This document shows positions 1-12,500 of a stretch of DNA of 64,000 bases, in pieces (position 1 is the first letter of the stretch; each line of letters starts with the position of its first letter). The notes below the pieces were generated by a model, which saw only the letters and a program-made list of their open reading frames with translations, searched no databases and was not told where the DNA came from. Source of the DNA: Pachyseris speciosa (lineage: Eukaryota; Cnidaria; Anthozoa; Scleractinia; Pachyseridae); contig JAEMWC010000037.1 in NCBI GenBank assembly GCA_016490735.1, forward strand, positions 192,501 through 256,500, read 5' to 3'. The translations under genes and the position numbers were made by a program.

Positions 1-199
1 TGAATAGATACATGAATTTACCTATCTGGTATAAATAAATGTCTGAGAATTTCAAAATCTCCTTTTCTTTGAAAAGAACAGTGTGGGAATCGAAAAAGAA
101 ACTTTAGATATTATTCTTATTATCTTCTTTTGCAGAAGAATAACGCGATTTAAATTACCGTACTCTGATATGTCGATCTCCAAACTGAAACACAATATA

Positions 200-633
200 T
201 TAAAGTACACCTAACCCCCAAAAATTGTTTTCGCTTTAGTTAATAAATCTTTGCACCTGTACAAAACGTATTGCGTCTTTTAAAACCAAATATTGACTTT
301 TTATAGGCTGCAAAAGTTACGAAATTTAGCCATCATCTGTCCCATGACCGAGCTAGTAAGGGGCATGGGTCTGTTCCTTACGTGACGTCACAAACCGATT
401 TCCATCGCATTAAGTCTTTGTAAACATGCATGCAAAGCAGTTTGTGTCGTCATGTAAGGAATAGACCCATGCCCCTTACTAGCTCCGTCGTGGGACAGAT
501 GATTCGTAACTTTTACAGGCTATATAAAGACAAGATTTGGTTTTAAATGGCGCCAAAAAGGCGCAGTGTGTTTCGAACAGGTGTAAAGATTTATTTAAAC
601 GAAAAAAATATTTTGGGGTTAGGTGCACTTTAA
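200..633. repeat. Foldback MITE, TTAA-flanked (family A, copy 1)
   Basis: The two halves are long imperfect inverted repeats of each other. The outer ends read TTAAAGTACACCTAACCCC and, reverse-complemented, TTAAAGTGCACCTAACCCC. The centre contains paired copies of a segment around CCATGACCGAGCTAGTAAGG. Both ends lie on TTAA, the target duplication of piggyBac-type transposons. There is no coding capacity. A second member lies at 4031-4476. Confidence 0.75.
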
Positions 634-639
634 GTAAGG

Positions 640-1233
640 GTACAAACAGTACAAACAGTGTAAGGAAGTTTTGGGAAGGCAAAAACTTGACTTATAAATA
701 ATGCCTATAGATTTTGATATTTTTCTAGAGACACTAAGAATGTGAGGCTTCCATGACAAATGCTCATCAAGGATAACACCTAAAAATACTGTTTCTTTCA
801 CACAATCAATCTTATTGTTGTCAATTTGAATAGATAGATCAAGTGTTTGCCTCCTTTGGCGTGGTCTAAAAACCATAAAATTCGATTTTTTAAAGTTAAT
901 TGACAGCTTATTAGCTCGACACCACTGTGTTAATTTACACATTTCAGAATTTAGGGTTTCAGAAAGTAAATTAAAATCTTTGTGAGAAAAAAATATGTTA
1001 GTGTCATCAGCAAAAAGAATAAAGTCCACCACCTTTGACACATTACACAGATCATTTATATAGAGCAGAAAGAGGAGGGCGCCTAGTATTAAGAGCCCTG
1101 AGGCACCCCACACTTTATTTGTCAAGAATCCGAACAAATACCATTAAATTCCACATATTGTTGTCTATCGCTTAGATAGCTTTCAAACCATCTAAGAGCA
1201 GTGCCCCGAACACCATAATGCTCTAGTTTACAT
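640..1233 (-). pseudogene. Non-LTR retrotransposon reverse transcriptase fragment
   Basis: The minus strand encodes the palm and thumb of a LINE-type reverse transcriptase. It shows [15 protein letters not shown], a damaged GVPQGS block, LLFLLYINDL, the catalytic FADDTN, and the downstream NKLSINFKKS and FLGVILDEHLSWKPHI segments typical of CR1/L2-like and related elements. In-frame stops occur upstream of and inside the PQGS block, and neither the endonuclease end nor the 3' end is present. It abuts a second, oppositely oriented RT relic at about 1229. It is a dead fragment; the clade is not resolved. Confidence 0.8.
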
Positions 1234-1560
1234 ATTCGCTGACGACGTTACGATTTACTACATTAAAAAAATGGGAGACGAAGCGGTCGCTCAGTTGGAC
1301 AAACCTCTGAAACCTTTAGATGAACTGTATAATTGGTGTATTTGAAATCGCCTTACCCTGCATCCGCAAAAAAGCGAAGCTATGCTAATTTGTAAAACCT
1401 GCGCAATGGGGCCAGTTGCGCCAATTCACATCGGCACTGATGCCATAGAGTGGGTTAACAAATATCGCTTACTGGGTATAACAGTTGACGATAAACTCTC
1501 CTGGGTGCCGCATATGTTGGATCTCATGACAGAAGTTACAGTGTTCGTATGCAAATCCGT
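1229..1560 (+). pseudogene. Second non-LTR reverse transcriptase relic
   Basis: The plus strand reads [14 protein letters not shown], then, after one in-frame TGA, NRLTLHPQKSEAML, and then YRLLGITVDDKLSWVPH. These correspond to the catalytic FADD block and the following conserved blocks of a LINE-type RT. It is distinct in sequence from the minus-strand relic next to it. The frame runs into a foldback at 1546, which replaces the C-terminus. Only a third of an RT domain remains. Confidence 0.75.
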
Positions 1561-1919
1561 TGTCAAAAAATGCATGAAGCGCTTGTTTCTCAGCAAAAAG
1601 TTATATTGCTAATTAATGGTACTATGCAAATGGTTCCACTGACACAATTTGAGGGAATTATCCGTGCCTGAAAACGTTCTCTGGCGTTTTTAATTTTTTC
1701 ATACATTCGTCTGTAATTCTTTTGCTGAAAAATTCCCGGGAAAAAAATAACAGACGAATGTATGGAAACTTCAAAAAGCAAGAGAACGTTTTCTGGCACG
1801 GCTAAATCCCTCAAATTTTGTCAGTGGAACAATTTGGGTAGTACCATTAATTAGCAATATAACTTTTTGCTGAGAAACAAGCGCTTCACGCATTTTTTCG
1901 ACAACGAATTTGCATACGA
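1546..1919. repeat. Foldback element
   Basis: The left arm begins CGTATGCAAATCCGTTGTC and contains AAGCGCTTGTTTCTCAGCA. The right arm is its reverse complement, ending GACAACGAATTTGCATACG. Inner paired segments include GTACCATTAATTAGC, CGTTCTCT and CATACATTCGTCTG. The arms are about 170 bp with a short spacer. It sits directly at the broken end of the RT relic. Confidence 0.7.
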
Positions 1920-2127
1920 CAGGGCCCGCGGGGCAAGTTTGCAAATGGGGGGGCTCACTTCGACCGCGGTACTAGCGTGAGTCAACTTACGGTGGCCCGG
2001 AGGCATGCTCCCCCGGAAAATTTTTAAATTAAAGACCTCTGAAATCGTAGAAATGGCTACAAATGCATTTAAAACATGGTGTGGTGGAACCTACCCGCCA
2101 AGATGGCTTCCAAAACCATGATAACAT

Positions 2128-2138
2128 CTATATATATT
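2128..2138 (+). promoter_or_regulatory. Possible TATA-like element upstream of the kinesin-like gene
   Basis: The run CTATATATATT lies about 260 bp upstream of the proposed start codon of the kinesin-like gene. Position and composition alone suggest a core promoter; no initiator can be assigned. It could equally be low-complexity sequence. Confidence 0.15.
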
Positions 2139-2396
2139 TAAGCTTACTCTGAGTTACTGGGAGAAAGTATTTGGGAACCATCTCAAGTGATCTTGAAGTT
2201 CTGAGTTTTTCGAGTTTCGATTGGATTGATACTCGATCTTTTCACGCGATCTTGATGTACGGCGTAATGACCGTAATGTTCTAACCATACGCTGAAGACA
2301 AAAAAGGCACAAACAAAACCAAATCGCCAGCCCAGTCATACACCAGGCCTGGCTGCTATTGCTAATGGCGGATTTACATCGCTCGGTGGCTTCCAG

Positions 2397-2844
2397 ATGA
2401 ACGTAGAAGTTGTAGCTCGCGTTCGTCCCCCTAAACGTGGTGAACACTTTTCCCTTAACATCTCAGGCACTCGTGTCCAAGCAGGTGATGGAACTGGCCA
2501 TATTTTCGGTGCTGTTTACAAATCTGAATCCCTGACTTACGATATATTCCGTGATTCCTTTTCTACACTGGTGGAACTTTTCATCGCCGGGTATAACGTT
2601 TGTGTGCTAGTTTTCGGCGAAACAGGGTCGGGAAAGTCTTACTCTCTCGCAGGAGAGAAAAATTCAAAGGCTGGACTGATTCCTCTGATAATTAACTCTG
2701 TTTTTACCCGGATAAAGAACGAAAGATTAGCAAGGAAAGATATCAGAGTACAGAGAAGCGACATTAACGATGGAGTCTTTTTTGTACAATTTTGCGAAGT
2801 TTACGACGAGAAAGTAAGAGATCTTTTGGTCCTGCCACACGAAG
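2397..2844 (+). CDS. Exon 1 of kinesin-like gene
   Basis: 149 codons plus one base, ending GAAG|gtattt. It encodes the motor beta-1 strand (VEVVARVRP), the [10 protein letters not shown]-loop and the [12 protein letters not shown] segment. The next exon supplies AC to complete an Asp codon. Confidence 0.85.
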
Positions 2845-5800
2845 GTATTTATTTATGTATTTGTTTATTTATTTATTTATAACAACTTTATTTGCACATA
2901 TAAATGCAATTGGGTGACAAGTCAGTAATAGCCATAAATGGAGGTGCTCGTGAAAGAAAGCATTTGTCCCTCTTTAAGCAGGGAAGGGGAGGATAGGGAG
3001 GGGGCTTGATGTGAGAAATGCTGAATTTGGTGAAGAAAATGTTTTCTTGGAAGATCTCTCCCAATGGATACCATATGAGCTTGTATCTCAAACAATTATG
3101 GTAGTCAAAGTCTTCTCATAACATCAAATTAATGGGACAACTTGCATTTTTGGCTGCTCCATTGTTTAAATTTCCTTGCTACCGTTGAACCTCCAGTTTC
3201 GACCACCTCTTGTAAACGACCACCTCTCCTTAGCGACCAGTTTTTCAAAATACCAAAAGTTTCCAAGTCAAATCACTATAAGTGAAACCTCTTGTAAGTG
3301 ACCACCTCTCGTAAGAAACTGTGACCACTTTTAGAGTAAAAAGTTTGAAATTTTGTTTTGTTTTTAACCTCTGATAAGTGACCACTTGACAGATAATAGA
3401 GCAGAAATTGGATAATAAGGTGTTGTAACATTATTACATCCTTGGGGAGTATAAGTGATGGAAATTTCCCAATGGGAAGTACCAGATGTTTTCCTCGAAA
3501 TTGACTTATTACATGAATAAAAGATTGAAGAAGTTAAAGAAAAAGTGCACATACACTGTATCAGTCTTAAAAATACCAAACTAAGTGACACTCATGACCT
3601 CTTAGAAAGTCAAGTGTGTTGAGCTGTCACATTGGGTCAACTACCTTTGATCTTGCTGCTTCTCACCTCCCCATGATCAATCGCCCCAGTTAAGAAATCT
3701 GTCAATCATCTGAGAGTCCTAATGAGCATGCATGGAATTAACTGATCTTTTTGGTTGAATCCGCCACGTTGAATCGCGACTTCTGTGGAGAGGTCACTGA
3801 GAGATGTTTTATGCCCTGGTGTAGTAATCAGTACATTGGCACTGATTGATTTATTGCTGTAAGCAATTTTTAGTGGCATAATCCAGTTTGAAATTCACAA
3901 TCTTGGAATTTTGATTCGGCACACTGTGAGGAATCAATGGAGCGACTGCAGCCACACAAGCCATCAAAGACAAAGGGAGAGTTTTCTGTTTGGTTTGTAA
4001 CTGAGTGAGTCCATATATTGAGTAACAGACTTAAAGTGCACCTAAACCCAAAATTTTTTTTTGCTAAAATAAATCTTTGTACCTGTTTGAAACGCATTGC
4101 ACCTTTTTTACCAACTCTTGACTAGTTATTTTGACTTTTCTAGAGTGTTGAATTTGCAAAATCTGACCATTGTCTGCCCCATGACCGAGTCAGAGGAGGC
4201 TTGGGTCTATTCTCAATTTGACGTCACAAACTGACTTACATTGCATTAAGTCTTTGTAAACATACATGCAAATCAGTCTGTGACGTCAAATCGAGAATAA
4301 ACCCAAGCCCCTTCTGACTTGGTTGTGGGGCAGACGATGGTCAGATTTTGCAACTTTAACACCCTAGAAAAGTCAAAATAACTAGTCAAGATTTGCTAAA
4401 AAAGGTGCAATGTGTTTCAAACAGGTGCAAAGATTTATTTTAGCGAAAAAAAATTTTGGGTTTAGGTGCACTTTAATTTTTCAAGTACAGATTACAACTG
4501 CATCTTTAGACTACGTACAAGAAAATAAGATAATTTACAGTAACAGGATAATTTACAATAGCAGGAGCTAAATTTTAACATCATCTTTTATTGCTGGACT
4601 TGCCTGAAGCTTTGTCATTGCCATTCCAAAGGCTCTTAATTTCTTCTTGGGATAGCTAAGCTGATCAAAGATGTATGTAAAATGAAATTGCTTTTAAAAC
4701 CTTTCTCCAAAGCTTGTATGGTGTTGAATCTGTCAATTTAATTAAACATTCTGTGTTTGTTAGTGGAGTTAACCATTTCCTGCAGATATTGACTTCTTTT
4801 GAAATGATTTTGCAAATGTCTTACCACATATGGATTTCCTTTCCTTGCATTTTGCGCCAAGAAACTTTGACTAACTTGAAACAATGGCTTTAGCCCAAAG
4901 AGACTATAGAAGGTTTTGACATGATGTCATAAAAAACTAAAATTCAAAAGTAAACAGAATTTTGCATTTTTATCTTCATCACGTAAAAGACATTTTAGAA
5001 ATGTATCTGCTTGCATGTTTTCAGCTTGGTGGCTTGCCTTGTTTTTCAAATAGAGCAGTTTAAATTTTAGAGTTTTCCACAGTGCTTGACATAATTAAAG
5101 ATGTCTGCTCACAAGCATGTCACTTACATGAAAACATTGATTCACCGTGTGTTTTTGAGGTTTAAAAAGCCACCATTCTAAGAGAAGCATCTATGTTCAA
5201 ATGTTTGAAAGCCTACCAGAGAGAACATTAAGCCTTTGAGATAAATTATCTTAAGTAAGAAACATATGTTTTAACTCATTTTCAGCTGCCATCTTGGCGT
5301 CCCTATGGCGTTTCCATACAAAACACTATAATTTTGAGTGATACATTTTGACAAATAACTCTAGTACGGGATATCGCACAGCTCTGAGACTTTGGTATAT
5401 TGTCAGACTACAATGTAGACTCAGACTATAGTGTATAGAGTGTATAGAGCATTTTCAGTCACTCAAGTAGAAAAATAAAATCATCAACCAATTCAATAGA
5501 TAAAGTCAAGAAATTGTGATACTATCTGTAGTATCACAATTTCTTGACTTTATCTATTGAAATATTGGTTGATGATTTTATTTTTCTACTTGGGTGACTG
5601 AAAATGCTCTATACACTGTAGTCTCATATTTTATGGTCTTGAAAAAAGTCCTTCCCCTTCACCCCTCGCAACACCACTGTCACCACATCATTTTGACCAA
5701 TGTGGACTGTGTGTTATGGAGAGCAATAGTAAATACTAAGTTTCTGGTAACTTCTAGAATGTTAAGTCACGCAATGTTTGTACCAGAACCTTCTACTGTC

Positions 5801-8800
5801 ACGCTACAGAACAATTTAGAACATTCTACTGAATGATGTAATTACGATGTAATGCTACATGAATAGTTGTGTTAGAAGCTCCAAGAAGGTTCTAGAATGT
5901 TAATTAATTGAATATAAGGATTCCACTAGGAAGCAGTTATTGTTGTTGGTGGTGGCAGGGCGCAAGCTCTCCCCACTGTAACTGATATACTGGCTATAAC
6001 CACTATAACCCAAGCTACTGTGGACAACTATAAAGGAAGTGATCAAGAATGATGCCATATTCCAAGCTACTACAGAGTTCTACAAGAAGTGATTCAGTTG
6101 TGGATGTTCGTTGTGGAGTACAGCAGTCAGAAGATGAAAATTAATATAAAGTGAAGTGGAAAAGATTACACAACTGAGAACTAGAATTGCCCGCTGTGAT
6201 GAATTATTGTTGTTGTCGGCAGAGACCAACTGGAGACGCTATAACGAGAGAATCATACAGAGCTACTGAGAAGCTTCATTTAAGGTCAAGTGGATCGAAA
6301 GGACATATCTTCAGAGACATCGACATTTATTGTGGGTTTGTGTCAGTGGTGACTGAAGTTTTAGCAGTAGGCTTAAGCTAGTTTGATAGCAGACTGTATT
6401 ATTTAGAAATCGCTCCTTTGTAACTAGGCTTTAGTTACGTATCGTTAAATAAATAAGTTGGGTTTGTAGAAGTGTTTCGTAGTGTATCTTTTCTGTCGGT
6501 TGAGCGATACCATAACGTGAAATTAATTTTCTGTTACCACAATCTACTGGTGTTTTGGTTGTTTTATTTCATTCCAAGAGGATGAGAGGGCCAGAATTTT
6601 TAGACACAAGCAGGTAATTGTGCAGTTGCCAAGGCAGATTTCTCTATAAAGTGACAGTTGCCATTTGGGAAGGGATGAATTGTTTCTTTGAAGATTTAGT
6701 GATGACTTTTCTGTTTGCAAAAGCTTCTGCTGTCAAGTGCAGTTAAAGTAAACTACCAGTAACCTCTGAAAGTAGTCCATTTTCCCTATCCTCTTGAAAG
6801 AAGGAACCATTGCAACCTAAGGTGATGCATTCCAGTAACTCAGCTGAATACTTATACATGTATTATATTCATCAAATTCTCTCTACTGAGGTGTCAAGGG
6901 TGCAAAACTTTAATTTCAGCTTTCTGTTGGAGAAAAATCTCATACATCTGTGCTCACAACCAACTTGATAACAGTTTATTTAACACTGACTATACATTCA
7001 AGACCACCGAATCATAATAGCTGACCACATTATAGCTTCAAAACTGCTTTATTTGAATAGAATGGATACAAAATATATAGACTAGAAATTATAAAAAATG
7101 CCTGTTGATTTAGGTAGAGCAAATCGAGCAGCATATTCACAAATGTACACGGTCGAATTCCTTAATAGGCCCAAAAAAGTTATGATCCTCTGCAGTTACC
7201 TAAAAGGGGAATTGTCGCCCTGTTCATTGATTGAATGAAAGATCTTTTCTTGTCAAGTTACAAAGTGTAAGATATGCATGCAGGCTATAAAACTGACATG
7301 AGCTTTTTTCCCCGACTTTTCCAGGCTTTCTGCACTAGGTTTTAGCAAGGTCGCCAACCACACTACCTTAGATTAACTCACATGGCCTGACAAGTAGCAA
7401 ATGTGCACACTAACGATCGAAAAGTGAAGATACCTCGTGTTATGGTTCCCTGCAAGCAGAGGCCTCTTTTCCTTGTATTCAGCATGCGAGAGAAAAGAGA
7501 CCTTTGCCATGGATCGAAATAGTCTTTGATTAATCCGCGGTTGTGGACGGAGGTCTTAAAATGCATGCACCTTGTATCGTTTGCTGACCGATCATGTACT
7601 AAAAGCATCATGTGATGGTTCGGTTGCTAAGAAACCATGGTGCATGCTCAACACAGACTGTTTCAACCTGTGGCAGAGGTCTCTTTTCTCCCGCACGCAG
7701 AATACAAGGAAAAGAGGCCTCTGCTAGCAGGGAAGCATTATGAATGCTTTGTGGCAAAAGCCATTGGTGGCCATGTTTGTTTTCAAATAAATTAGTGCTT
7801 AGTCTTGCTCAGTCAAATTTCTTTACTGGGTTGGAGGGGTGGTCATGTTCCTTCGGTTCTAGGCCTTACTGCTGGTCACTCCTGCTACAACCCAAGGGAT
7901 GCACACAGTCTCTCCAGACTTTTCACTTGAACACCTTGCATGATCGTAGGACCAACCAACACAAAAAGTACAGACTCTTCTGAGGTCTAGGTCTGGTGCT
8001 TTTTACGCTTGTCAACATGTAAATCACCAGTAATATAAAAAGCCTGTTAAAGTTAAACAAAGTAACAATCAGTTCTCCCTAATGCTTAGACAACGTTAAA
8101 GATCAGGAGCCCATTACCCAGGCCCCTGTTAAGATTCAATTTGTAACTATTGTGAGACTTGTTCTGTTTGCCTTATTAGGTAGTCAGTATCAGAAGCGAA
8201 TCATGTTACTCCAAATAAATGCTTTGGAAAGCTTAAATATTTTTGTGGCTACTAAATGTAATTACATGGGTTTAGATGGGCATTGGCACATGGGGTAAGC
8301 CTCTTTAGTTACCATATGCTAATGAAGCAAACTTTTGACCCAATGTGTCTAACCTCTTGTAAGCAACGACCTTCTGTGAGCGACCACCAAGGGTTGACAT
8401 TTTGGGTGGTCACTTACAGGAGGTGCGACTGTATTCAGGTGATCTTACAGCTGAAGTTCAATTATAAATGCATTCTTTCCCTATCTTGTATCACGACACC
8501 TCCCAGTATTATTAATAGCTCTTGGTTATAATTAAGACAGTGTTTGTTTCTATTAACCTGGTTGCAACACTATGCCCCCACTATATATATATATATATAT
8601 ATAATCATGTGTCATTCCAGAGCCTGTGGCACTTCCTCTCCTATTAAGAACCCCAGAAAAGGAACAGAACTCTTAACCAGTGACCATTGACAGGAAAAAA
8701 TATATATCACTGTCAACATGTAACAAATTTGGAGATGTCGTTCAATTTCATCCATGGTTTCAATTTTTTCTCCCTTTGTTTTTGGGTGTGGTAATCAGGG

Positions 8801-9228
8801 TTTTCAATAAATTTTGAAGTAGCTGTCTGAGCTAACTAAAGTAGGCAGTGACCTGATGAATTTTTTAATAATTTGAGTGAAAATATATACAAAGTAGGCA
8901 ACGGTAAGAGGTAAATTCTGACAAAGTAGGTGGAGATTTTCACCAGTTACCGGCTTCTAATGAAACCCCTGGGTAATGTATGATAATTCATTTAAAACAA
9001 AGGGAGAAAATTTTAAACCAAAGATAAAATTGAACTGCAACAGAGACATTGGCTGATTTACATTCTTTCCCTCAATGAGAACAAGTGATGCTATTCTGTT
9101 GTTTACAGTTTGTACACTTTTTTCAGGGTTCTTAGTTCAGTCCATGTACACATTTTACCATTTCCATTAAAAAAAATTTACCAAAATTATCATTTTACCC
9201 CATTGTTTAGGGGGAGCAGGGTTGGCGC

Positions 9229-9260
<32 letters not shown>

Positions 9261-9453
9261 TCCAGGGTTCAATTCCCGGACTTGATGTATGTGGGCTGAG
9301 TTTGTTGGTTCTCTACTCTGCTCCAAGAGATTTTTCTCTGGGTACTCTGGTTTTCCCCTCTCCTCAAAACCAACATTTGATTTAATTTGATTTGATTTGA
9401 GATTTGTAATAAGTAGATGAAGAGCCACCTTGTGGAAGTACTAGTAATAAATA

Positions 9454-9510
<57 letters not shown>

Positions 9511-12500
9511 TTTTCAAGAACCAAAGTACATATAGTAAAGGAACTATGAGGCAACTTTTGTATCCAGTGCAAACACCACCCTTGGAAGAGGTATGGATAT
9601 TTTCTTGAACAATTCAATGCCTATGTCTGTTTCAGACAAGCATGTGGATGTAGCTGAAGATGGGCGCAATGGAGTTCATTTACAGAATGCTACTTATAAG
9701 AGAGTTGGTGATGCAGCAGACTGCACCAGTTTGTTTCGTCAAGGATGGGCAAATAGAACGAAAGGGCAGATAGATTTTGAGACTAGATCAGCTGTGTTTT
9801 TTTCTTTGGATTTGTCAATGGTAAGAAAATATTATTGTACTGTGCATTAGACAATAGAAGAAAAACAAAGTTTTGAATTTGACTTTTACTGGTCCTAGGT
9901 CCTTTTGAAAATCAGTCTGTTTCACACAATGTTGGTTTTAGTCAACAGTTATGAAAATTAAAGACCACAGTTTTGTATACCAGACTGAAGTAATTTTTAA
10001 ACACACATTCACCTGTCTTGTCTTCTAACAAATTGAAAGAGAATTGTTTCCATGCATATTTTTTCACTGTATCTTCTTTAGAAAATCTTGTACTTTTTAT
10101 TCTTCCTACCTATACACAAAAAGCTATTTTACTTGTGTATTTTCCTGAAAAAGTGTTGGATTGTGGCAACTTTTGCAAGGGTTGTTAGACACAGTGAGGG
10201 AGTTGCATCCTCAGGAGTGAGAGTTTCTTAAGTATACATAGCAAAAGGGTCTTGAGAATAAAGTGCTCAGAAGTTCCCACTTTATTGGGAGGGTGCCAGC
10301 AGTTTTCACCTCCATAATTATGGTAAATCAAATTCAGGTACAGGAAAAATCCTTCTATTTTTGGTGTCGTATCTTTGTTTTTACATATCCAGATATGTCG
10401 CTAAAAAACAACAAAACTTAATCTGGTGATGGTTTTCTGAAGAATCCAACATTATTCCCAGTGTGACACTGTCAATGTTCATTTTGTAATTTTCAGTGAT
10501 AACATGGGATGGTGCAAGTTGTGTGTTTAAGGCATTCCAAAATGAAGAGGCTACTACTGGGCAGGACCAGAAGAGATGTTGTAGATGCTCTGGTTCTTCT
10601 CTGCAGAAATAGCAGTTTCAGTCATCTTTCATATCAATTTTGTTTAGGAATTGATTTTTTTGTTGGCTTTTACAAGTCGTCGGAATATTTGAGTATTCAA
10701 CTACATTGCATTGTGTAATTTTTTTAACTAATGCCTGAAACCTGTATTACACAGGATGAGGCCATTTTCAATCCATCTTTGGGACTTCTGTGACCATTCT
10801 AGAAGGGTCACCATTCTGGGACTTCCTGATATGCCTGGAAATGCTAGATGACATAATCTGTTGAAATAAGTAATTAATTTGTTAATATCATTATTATATG
10901 GATGACCTTTTTCCTTTATTCAGGTTCCTAAAGATAGCCAGGATCCCTTTACTTCCCGATTTCTGGTGGTAGAATTACCTAGTGCTGAGAAACTGGCTGA
11001 AGATCCAACACAGCTCCGAATGAGAGAAGGTCCTACACTGAATAGAGCAATCATTTCCTTTGGAAATCTTGTAGCAAAATTAGCCGGCTCACCAAGAGCC
11101 ACCAGGGTAATTAAGTATGGGTAAGTTAATATTGTCTACAGCAATGTGAGACAAAACCATTAATTGCTATATCTGGAATGCGTAGTTTATTATGCCACTT
11201 AAAAATTTATTGAAACAGAAGCAAGAGAATATTAACGTTAAAAGCTGATGTTTCAGCGTCATCATGACACCATTCTCAAGGCAAAATGAATAAGTAATGT
11301 GAAGATTTCATTTCTATAGTCTCTACAAATTAACATAATAACAAAGGGTCACAAGTTCTTTAAGTGAATACCTTTGTGCGAATCGAGTCTGTTTGCACGT
11401 TTAGGGATGGTTTGAGTTTTCTTATAAAAAGCATCTAAATATTAGGAAATCAAATTTGTTAGAACCATTAGTGAGCATGTGAAATTGTTCTGAAAGAAAA
11501 GATGGTACGTTCGAGTTATGTTCACTAAAATGTTTATAAATTGACGACGATTTTTGTTTGTATCCATCCACGCATTAGTGGAGGTGGCCGCGAGTGTAAC
11601 CAACATACCGTAGATTGCATCTACCCGTGAACGCACGCACCCAAAACATGTTTTCATGTGATGCCAAACGTCTACGTTTCAGGTGTCAAACTTTCAAAGG
11701 TTTCCCGCCCAAATGTGAAGTTCCTTCAGTGTTATCGTGGTTCAATTTATTGTCGACGCAGTCAAGAAATCTGAGGAAAGTCAGTGAAAATCTCTTCAGT
11801 GATATATATAGAGAGCTGAAAAAGCACTTGAAAGTGGGATGCCTCTTTGATAACTCCTTCCTTTCTTGTTGACTGAAAACATAACCCTGCGAGTAGTCAA
11901 ACACTAGCTGAAACTTCACATTTGGGCGCGAAAAACTTTAAAATTTGACTCCTGAAACGCAGATGTTTGACATCAAGTGAAAACATGTTTTGGGTGCGTG
12001 TGTTCACGGGTAGATGCAATCAACGGTATCCTGCATTGCACAGGTCACATTGAAATCTATAAACTAAACATTGTTGGTTAACAATGGCTGGCTTGACTTC
12101 TCGAAATTTAAGGTCTTTGTTAAGTTTTCTGCTGATGAACACAGGCTTAATTGTGGTCTTGATTTTTGAGCTGAGGGCTGTGAGACGTTTTTTCACTACA
12201 TTAGCAGAGACCTGATCTTTAAATGGTATGACAACTTGGATGGGGGCTGTAGTCGTGTTGGTTGATGGAATTTGCCGCTGGTCTGCTACCTTGGAATCTA
12301 CGAATTGTTTGACAGCCAGATTGAATAAGTGCCTCGGGTACTTAAGCTTTAAGAATACAATCTCAAGCCGATCGCATTCTTGTGAGAAGTACAACCAGTC
12401 GGAAGATATGCGGTAAGCTCGATCTAGCATGGTGGTAATTGGACTGCACTTGTACCAATTATCCACGTGGCTCTGGTAGTGTAGTAGTGCGTTGGCTAAG

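Larger units (their letters stand above)
2845..9635 (+). other. Intron 1
   Basis: It runs from gtattt to ctgtttcag. It holds a GACCACCTC repeat, a MITE, two further foldbacks, a probable solo LTR, a TA microsatellite and a SINE (annotated separately). I see nothing supportable at 4477-5420, 6545-7440 or 7740-8330. Confidence 0.7.

Noticed and set aside
200..633. CRISPR-like or palindromic arrays
   Set aside because: The foldbacks are single inverted repeats without regularly spaced direct repeats, and the genome is eukaryotic.
7744..7983. 79-aa plus-strand ORF in intron 1
   Set aside because: No domain, no splice context, and a composition like the surrounding intron.
9417..9608. 63-aa ORF with a run of about 18 tyrosines
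   Set aside because: It is the (ATT)n tail of the SINE read as TAT codons, not a protein.
12228..12416. Plus-strand ORF inside the inverted Penelope copy
   Set aside because: It is the antisense of the Penelope C-terminal frame; the same shadow appears at 13199-13387.
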